From contig CAYWXH010000021.1 of assembly GCA_964462295.1 (NCBI GenBank), positions 1 to 26,576 of the forward strand: a stretch of DNA of 26,576 nucleotides, read 5' to 3'. The notes below the pieces were generated by a model. The model had not been told where the DNA came from and made no database searches. It saw only the letters and a program-made list of their open reading frames with translations. The stretch is from JALVIU01 sp964462295 (GTDB lineage Bacteria; Atribacterota; JALVIU01). The position numbers were made by a program, and so were the translations under genes. Shown here piece after piece: positions 21,664 through 26,576 of the stretch (position 1 is the stretch's first letter; every line of letters starts with the position of its first letter).

Positions 21664-22896
21664 ATGTCTCGTAAAACTTTATTTATTTTTGGGTTAATCA
21701 TAGTCTTTACCTTAAGTATCACTGGTCTTTCTTTTGCAAAGACAAAGATCACTTACTGGCAATTTATGATGAATGATGAAACTGCGAAAAAAATTATAGG
21801 ACAATTTGAAAAAGAAAATCCCGATATTACAGTTGAGGTTGTCCAGCTTTCATGGTCTAACGGATTGGATAAAATTACAACATCTATTGCAGCAGGTACC
21901 CCTCCAGATGTAGTAGAACTTGGAAATACCTGGGTTGCAAATTTCGCATCAAATGGGGCTATATTAGACTTAAGTGATTGGGCCAAAAAGATAAAAGACA
22001 AATATTCAGGTTGGGAAACTACAGCATATAAGGGAAAATACTATGCTATTCCATGGCTTTTAGGAACCAGAGCACTCTTTTACAATATTGGACTTTTTGA
22101 AAAGGCAGGATTAAATCCGGACAATCCACCTCAAACATGGGAAGATGTTTATCGTGCAGCAAAGAAGATAAGCGCCTTGGGAGAAGATATCTATGGGGTA
22201 GGACTTTGTGCGGGAGAGAACTATAGTCCGTGGCAACAGTGGTTTTTACCAGCTGTATGGTCTAATGGTGGTACGGTTCTTTCTAAAAATTATACAAAGG
22301 CAAATCTTACATCTTGTGCTGTAAAAGAAACTGCTATCTTTTATCAGAAACTTGCAAAATATGCATTAAAGAGCAAACAAGCAGACCTCGCAAAGGCATT
22401 TGGAGAAGGTAAGCTTGGTATGTATGTATCTGGTGCATGGGATATTGGAAGTCTTTCAAATAACTATCCTGATACAGAGTTTGATGTAGCCCTCATTCCC
22501 AAGGCATCTGCATGGAAAGGTGCACATGTATCCTTTGCAGGGGCAGAAGTGCTTGCACTCCCAAGAGATGGAAAACACAAAGATGCTGCCAAAAAACTCA
22601 TAGAATTTTTGATAAGACCTGATGTAGCAATGCAGATAACAAAACTTGTTCCATCTGTATTCCCATCTGCAGTAGGTGCAGATAAAGATCCATGGTTTGA
22701 TGAACATCCATTACATCTTGTATTTTACGAACAGAATAAAACCACAAAACCTGCACCTCCAATTCCATCTTGGACAAAGGTGCAAGCAGTATTATCAGAA
22801 GTTGTAGAGAAACTAATATTAGAAGGAAAGGATGTGGATTCTACGCTAAATTACTATAATAAAAAGATACAGGCTATACTAGATCTTGGAAAATAA
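21664..22896 (+). CDS. Sugar ABC transporter substrate-binding protein (family 1)
   Basis: A 410-residue extracellular solute-binding protein. A signal peptide is clear: RK, a hydrophobic core (about 7-24), and SFA-KT as the likely cleavage site. There is no lipobox cysteine, so it is not a typical lipoprotein. The mature part has the usual MalE/UgpB-like pattern (ITYWQFMMNDE, IAAGTPPDVVELGNTWVANFA, YAIPWLLGTRALFYNIGLFEKAG, NPPQTWEDVYRAAKKI), with several Trp residues fit for stacking on sugars. It has the best ribosome site of the operon (AAGGAGGTC). A terminator follows at once, so it should be made in excess over the permeases. Substrate probably an N-acetylglucosamine-containing oligosaccharide, by the neighbouring GH3 gene. 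Confidence 0.93.
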   Translation: MSRKTLFIFGLIIVFTLSITGLSFAKTKITYWQFMMNDETAKKIIGQFEKENPDITVEVVQLSWSNGLDKITTSIAAGTPPDVVELGNTWVANFASNGAILDLSDWAKKIKDKYSGWETTAYKGKYYAIPWLLGTRALFYNIGLFEKAGLNPDNPPQTWEDVYRAAKKISALGEDIYGVGLCAGENYSPWQQWFLPAVWSNGGTVLSKNYTKANLTSCAVKETAIFYQKLAKYALKSKQADLAKAFGEGKLGMYVSGAWDIGSLSNNYPDTEFDVALIPKASAWKGAHVSFAGAEVLALPRDGKHKDAAKKLIEFLIRPDVAMQITKLVPSVFPSAVGADKDPWFDEHPLHLVFYEQNKTTKPAPPIPSWTKVQAVLSEVVEKLILEGKDVDSTLNYYNKKIQAILDLGK

Positions 22897-22926
22897 AAAA
22901 GGAAGGGGCCAAGCCCTTCCTTTTTT
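22895..22926 (+). terminator. Intercistronic terminator after the binding-protein gene
   Basis: AAAAAAGGAAGGG, a short loop GCCAAG and CCCTTCCTTTTTT form a strong hairpin with a T tract, beginning inside the stop codon. The permease gene starts 15 bases after it. Partial termination here would give more binding protein than permease, a common arrangement in ABC importers. The symmetric A/T flanks could also terminate minus-strand transcripts. Confidence 0.88.
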
Positions 22927-22940
22927 ATAAAGAGGACTAT

Positions 22941-23822
22941 ATGAAAAAGAAAAAGTTTACATATAACCTTACAACATTTTTACTTCTTTCTCCCTGGATA
23001 GTGCTTTTTGGGGTCTTTGGAGTCTTTCCCATACTTTTTTCTTTTTATATGAGTTTTACAAACTATACAGGGCTTTCTTCACACTTTAGCTTTATAGGTA
23101 TTTCAAATTATACAAATGCATTTCATGATGAGATATTCCTTATTGCACTAAAAAATACATTTATATTTGTACTGGGTACAATCCCCTTTACCACTACTAT
23201 ATCGCTTCTCTTTGCGGTGCTTATAAATAGCAAACTTCTTCCACTAAAAGAACTCTTTAAGGCAGGGTTTTTTCTTCCTTCTGTAATCTCTATGGTAGTC
23301 ATATCAACTATATGGCTTTATCTCTACAGCGCAGATGGATTCTTCAACAAAATAATATCTATAATGGGTTTTGAACCCCTTCACACAAGTTGGCTTGCCT
23401 CTACAAAAACAGCGCTTTTATCCATTATGATAATGGATGTATGGGCAGCCATAGGCTATTATACTATCTTATTTCTTGCAGGCCTACAATCTATTCCTGA
23501 GGAACTTTATGAGGCAGCATCCATTGATGGGGCTACAAAAAATAGTATATTTTTCAAGATTACTCTGCCCCTCTTAAAGCCCACCCTCTTTTTTGTCATT
23601 GCCCTTAATACTATCCGTTCATTTCAGATATTCTCAGAGATCTTTACCATGACAGGAGGGGGACCTGCAAATGCCACAGAAACGGTAGTTCATTATCTTT
23701 ATATCACAGGCTTTAGAAGGTTTGAAATGGGATATGCATCTGCCATATCATACATACTTGTCTTTGTTATCTTAATATTTACCCTTATCCAAAAACGTGT
23801 TCTAAGGAGTGACACCATATGA
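22941..23822 (+). CDS. Sugar ABC transporter permease, MalF/UgpA type
   Basis: A 293-residue inner-membrane permease with six predicted helices, usual for the family. The cytoplasmic EAA loop that docks the ATPase is at about 187-210 (EELYEAASIDGATKNSIFFK). The start follows GAGG at 5-base spacing; the 3' end overlaps the second permease gene as ATGA. It forms a heterodimer with the next gene product. No ATPase gene adjoins, so a shared MsmK/MalK-like subunit must come from elsewhere. Confidence 0.93.
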   Translation: MKKKKFTYNLTTFLLLSPWIVLFGVFGVFPILFSFYMSFTNYTGLSSHFSFIGISNYTNAFHDEIFLIALKNTFIFVLGTIPFTTTISLLFAVLINSKLLPLKELFKAGFFLPSVISMVVISTIWLYLYSADGFFNKIISIMGFEPLHTSWLASTKTALLSIMIMDVWAAIGYYTILFLAGLQSIPEELYEAASIDGATKNSIFFKITLPLLKPTLFFVIALNTIRSFQIFSEIFTMTGGGPANATETVVHYLYITGFRRFEMGYASAISYILVFVILIFTLIQKRVLRSDTI

Positions 23823-25057
23823 AAAGATATCTGTTCTTAGGGATAATGTTTTTACTTTTAATTACATCTCTTATACCTCTTATCCTTATGTTTTTTACAG
23901 CTACAATACCTGGGGGAAGTATTACAAAAGTTGTTACACACAGGTACATAAACAATTTTGAGTATAAGTACAAAAGACTTCTAAGGAGAAAGGTAAGACC
24001 CTATAATGGGGCAAAATATACCATAATAAATAAATCTCCAAAAAGTAAAAAAAGCCTCGAGATAACAATAAAAAAAGATACACTTCAAGGGGTATCACTC
24101 CTTACAAATGATATGGACTTAAGACTTTTGAAAGATCTTACATTCTGGATAAAGACAGATACCATAAAGAGGATTATAATAAGATTAAAAGATGTTTATG
24201 GAAACACTACAGATGTCTATCCTGAGATCAGAGAGACCGACAAGTGGCAAAAGATAAAGATCACCTCAAAAGATATAGATACAAAAAGGATAAACCTAAA
24301 ACATATAACAAAAATCTCTTTTTTGGTAAAGAGCCCAAAAGATACAGAGATACTTCTTGATGATGTAAATGTGGTTTATAAATTCCCTACCCTTTTGAAT
24401 TTTCTCAATGTATGGAAAGAAGATATGTTTTGGAGATACATGCTAAATAGTGCAATAATTGCATTCTTTGTAGTCCTTGGTAATACCATTTTTGGGATAA
24501 TGGTAGGCTACGCCTTTGCACGAAGGGATTTCTTTGGAAAGAATTTCTTCTTTATGCTAATAATAGGCACCATGATGATCCCTCCACAGGCAACAATTAT
24601 CCCTATATTTATATTGATGAAGCACCTAAAATGGATAGATACCTTCTATGCCCTAATAATACCATCCCTTGTTACACCTTTTACCATTTTTTTACTTAAA
24701 CAATACATAGAACAATTACCCCGTGAACTTGAAGAGGCAGCCTATGTAGATGGTGCAAATACATTCCAAATTCTGTTTAGAATAATATTTCCCTTATCAA
24801 AACCTGCCATAGCAGTAATGGGAATAAATACATTTATAGGTGCATGGAATATGCTCTTTTATCCCCTTGTTATGACATCTTCTAAAGAGATGCGAACAGT
24901 TCAGGTAGGTCTTGCCCTATATCAAAAGTTAAATCAGGTGGATTGGCCACGTCTTATGGCAGCATCTTCTATCATAGGTCTTCCCGTAATTTTGGTATTT
25001 TTAGTATTCCAAAAACAGATTATATCAGGTATTACAAAAGGAGCTGTAAAGGGTTAG
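23819..25057 (+). CDS. Sugar ABC transporter permease, MalG/UgpE type, with extra extracytoplasmic domain
   Basis: A 412-residue permease against about 270-300 for ordinary family members. The first helix (about 4-28) is followed by an inserted domain (about 40-186) before the second helix (about 208-232). The insert is beta-rich with SLEITIKKDTLQGVSLL, a central FWIKTD strand, TDKWQKIKI and a closing EILLDDVNVVY. This pattern resembles carbohydrate-binding or galactose-binding-like beta-sandwiches, which often end in a DD/DE strand. The membrane part is complete, with the EAA loop at 303-320 (ELEEAAYVDGANTFQILF). The start overlaps the preceding stop (ATGA), with AAGGAG upstream. Permease identity is certain; the insert's fold is inferred by eye. 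It could contact the binding protein, as the P2 loop of E. coli MalF does, or hold glycan. Confidence 0.9.
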   Translation: MKRYLFLGIMFLLLITSLIPLILMFFTATIPGGSITKVVTHRYINNFEYKYKRLLRRKVRPYNGAKYTIINKSPKSKKSLEITIKKDTLQGVSLLTNDMDLRLLKDLTFWIKTDTIKRIIIRLKDVYGNTTDVYPEIRETDKWQKIKITSKDIDTKRINLKHITKISFLVKSPKDTEILLDDVNVVYKFPTLLNFLNVWKEDMFWRYMLNSAIIAFFVVLGNTIFGIMVGYAFARRDFFGKNFFFMLIIGTMMIPPQATIIPIFILMKHLKWIDTFYALIIPSLVTPFTIFLLKQYIEQLPRELEEAAYVDGANTFQILFRIIFPLSKPAIAVMGINTFIGAWNMLFYPLVMTSSKEMRTVQVGLALYQKLNQVDWPRLMAASSIIGLPVILVFLVFQKQIISGITKGAVKG

Positions 25058-25122
25058 AGTAAAAATTTCATCCTACTTTCTTTTTATTTATTCCCTAATT
25101 CCTGTATTCTCTTTGTAATTAC

Positions 25123-25151
25123 TTGACATAGGTAGTTATATGCCTTATAAT
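25123..25151 (+). promoter_or_regulatory. Consensus sigma-70-type promoter for the sensor gene
   Basis: TTGACA (25123-25128), a 17-base spacer and TATAAT (25146-25151): full consensus. The predicted start near 25158 gives a leader of about 23 bases. No hairpin terminator is visible between the ABC operon end (25057) and this promoter. Confidence 0.9.
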
Positions 25152-25180
25152 TTAAAAAAACTTATAAATGGAAAGTATTT

Positions 25181-26576
25181 ATGGATAAGGATAAGATAAA
25201 AAACATAATTTATGAGGTCTTTGAGGGTTTTCCTACCCCATTTATAATCTTTAATAGTGCCAAAGAGATCCTTTGGATAAATAGTCCTGCCAATTTCATT
25301 CTTGGTTATAAAGAGGGCTCTCTCCCCTCTTATAAAGACCTATTCTCGAAAGAGAGTATTCCCTATATTGATACTCTATTTGATAACCTTATAAAAGAAG
25401 AGGGAAAAAGAATTCAGTTAGATAAAGATGTGGCCCTAAAAAAGAAAAATAATGAAATTATATATATAAATGGCATACTTCACAGCATTAGAAAAGAGAA
25501 AGACATATTTATTACACTATTTTTCAGTAAAACCCAGCCTACCTCTATGGATTTAAAGAAATTAAGCCAGATAATAAAGCAATCTGATAATTCTATAATC
25601 TTGACAGACCTTGATGCAAATATTTTATATGTAAATCCTGCATTTACCAGGGTTACAGGATATACCCCAGATGAAGTAATAGGAAAAAATACAAATATAC
25701 TAAAAAGTGGAAAACAAGATGAAAAATTTTATAAAGAACTCTGGGATACGATTAGAAGGGGCAAATCCTGGAAAGGAATATTTATAAATAAAAGAAAAGA
25801 TGGTTCACTATATTACGAAGAAGAATCTATATTTCCCATCTTTGGTGCAGATGGGAAAATAGTAAATTATGCAGCTATCAAGAGAGATATCACAAATAGA
25901 AAGAGATTGCAAGATAAGATTGCCCACCTCTCTACCTTCCCCAAGGAAAATCCCAATCCTATTATCGAAATAAAGTTAGATGGATCTGTTATATATATGA
26001 ACCCTGAGGCAGAGAGGATATTTGACAGGATAAAAGAGGTAGATTTTTCGCATCCTGTATTAAGAGGGATTAAAGAGTTAATAGAAAAAAATGAATTTAG
26101 CAACATTCGCTCCCAAGAGGTCAAAATGGGCAATTTCGTCTATGAAAGACAGGTTTCTTATTTTCCATCTGAAGGTATAGTAAGAATATACTTTTACGAT
26201 ATAACAAAACGTAAAGAAATAGAAAAGATACTTACCAAAAGAACAAAAAAATTACACGACACACTTGACATGCTACTTGAGATGACTAAGAAAAACGTAG
26301 AATCAGATGAAGATATGGAAAAATTCTTAAAAGAGATCGCCAAAAAATCCTCTGAACTTATGGAGGCAGATAGGGTTGCAATCTTGTTTTTTAACAAAGA
26401 AAAAGATACACTACTCCCAAAATGTGTATATGTAAGAAGGGACGATAAATTTATAGAAGGTTTCCCTACCCATGAAAAATCATTACCTCTTTACTTTAAA
26501 ACTGCAAAAGATCCCGACATGGAACAGTTTATAATAAATAAAAAGTATAATCCTCTCTTAAGAGAAGAGTTAAATA
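25181..26576 (+). CDS. Multi-PAS/GAF sensor protein, 5' part (runs off the window)
   Basis: The reading frame is open from the ATG at 25181 to the window end (465 codons), so the gene is incomplete. Domains in order: a diverged PAS (about 8-110), a clear PAS with PAC (about 128-245; DNSIILTDLDANILYVNPAFTRVTGYTPDEVIGKNT, then IKRDITNRKRLQ), a third PAS-like unit (about 250-350, ending in IYFYDITKRKEIEK), a short helical linker, and the start of a GAF domain (about 385 on: KSSELMEADRVAILFF). No membrane segments, so a cytoplasmic sensor. The output domain (histidine kinase, GGDEF or other) lies outside the window. The ribosome site is modest (GGAAAG). An earlier ATG at 25168 is out of frame and stops after six codons. 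Confidence 0.88.
   Translation, partial: MDKDKIKNIIYEVFEGFPTPFIIFNSAKEILWINSPANFILGYKEGSLPSYKDLFSKESIPYIDTLFDNLIKEEGKRIQLDKDVALKKKNNEIIYINGILHSIRKEKDIFITLFFSKTQPTSMDLKKLSQIIKQSDNSIILTDLDANILYVNPAFTRVTGYTPDEVIGKNTNILKSGKQDEKFYKELWDTIRRGKSWKGIFINKRKDGSLYYEEESIFPIFGADGKIVNYAAIKRDITNRKRLQDKIAHLSTFPKENPNPIIEIKLDGSVIYMNPEAERIFDRIKEVDFSHPVLRGIKELIEKNEFSNIRSQEVKMGNFVYERQVSYFPSEGIVRIYFYDITKRKEIEKILTKRTKKLHDTLDMLLEMTKKNVESDEDMEKFLKEIAKKSSELMEADRVAILFFNKEKDTLLPKCVYVRRDDKFIEGFPTHEKSLPLYFKTAKDPDMEQFIINKKYNPLLREELN

Noticed and set aside
25168..25189. ATG at 25168 as start of the sensor gene.
   Set aside because: It is out of frame with the PAS domains and meets a stop after six codons.

Overview
This window is a gene-dense, AT-rich bacterial chromosome segment. 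It is bacterial because it carries ribosomal proteins L21 and L27, the GTPase Obg, sigma-70-type TTGACA/TATAAT promoters and Shine-Dalgarno sites. A tungsten-type aldehyde:ferredoxin oxidoreductase points to an anaerobe. Heavy AGA/ATA codon use and the class 1B AdoMet decarboxylase plus spermidine synthase pair are compatible with a thermophile. L27 starts directly as MAHKKG, without the cleaved N-terminal extension typical of Bacillota. I cannot name the organism; a lineage such as Caldisericota, Dictyoglomota or Atribacterota is only a guess.

Layout. (1) 1-5174: a divergent sugar/aldehyde module. The minus strand has the oxidoreductase followed by a class II (fuculose-phosphate type) aldolase; the plus strand has an L-fucose/L-arabinose isomerase-family protein followed by a ParA-type ATPase with an N-terminal excisionase-like HTH. 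No kinase is visible to complete a fucose-type pathway. (2) 5175-6600: speD-speE, convergent with the ParA gene, behind a structured leader that may hide the speD ribosome site. (3) 6701-15134: a glycoside-hydrolase-like orphan transcribed away from a tightly coupled five-gene operon. That operon has an Agl23-type GT39-like protein, a flippase-like membrane protein, an FAD oxidoreductase, a polyprenyl-phosphate glycosyltransferase and a DUF2298 membrane protein. It resembles the lipid-carrier surface glycosylation sets of archaea and Chloroflexota. (4) 15124-17145: rplU-rpmA-obg, with a terminator directly before obg. (5) 17148-18915: a DUF218 (ElyC/SanA-like) gene behind a PD-(D/E)XK Rpn-family nuclease gene. 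(6) 19041-25057: a ROK regulator, a NagZ-like GH3 enzyme and a sugar ABC transporter (binding protein plus two permeases, no ATPase). (7) 25123-26576: the start of a multi-PAS/GAF sensor that runs off the end.

Most interesting observations. The Rpn gene has a consensus promoter whose predicted start site falls on the start codon (leaderless), but carries a strong internal Shine-Dalgarno and ATG in frame at codon 234. The internal product would be an 81-residue C-terminal protein that includes a tandem EGIK repeat, matching the large nuclease/small inhibitor organisation reported for Rpn genes. The speD leader can form a 19-bp hairpin holding the start codon of a small ORF in a bulge, and a 10-bp anti-SD helix. 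The second ABC permease carries an extra domain of about 145 residues, predicted to lie outside the membrane and resembling a carbohydrate-binding beta-sandwich.

Stretches without a gene: 1-105 holds only a terminator plus an unassigned 60 bases. 6365-6700 (336 bp) holds the speD promoter and leader and an upstream terminator. 2512-2713, 8468-8618, 18880-19127 and 25058-25180 are promoter regions.
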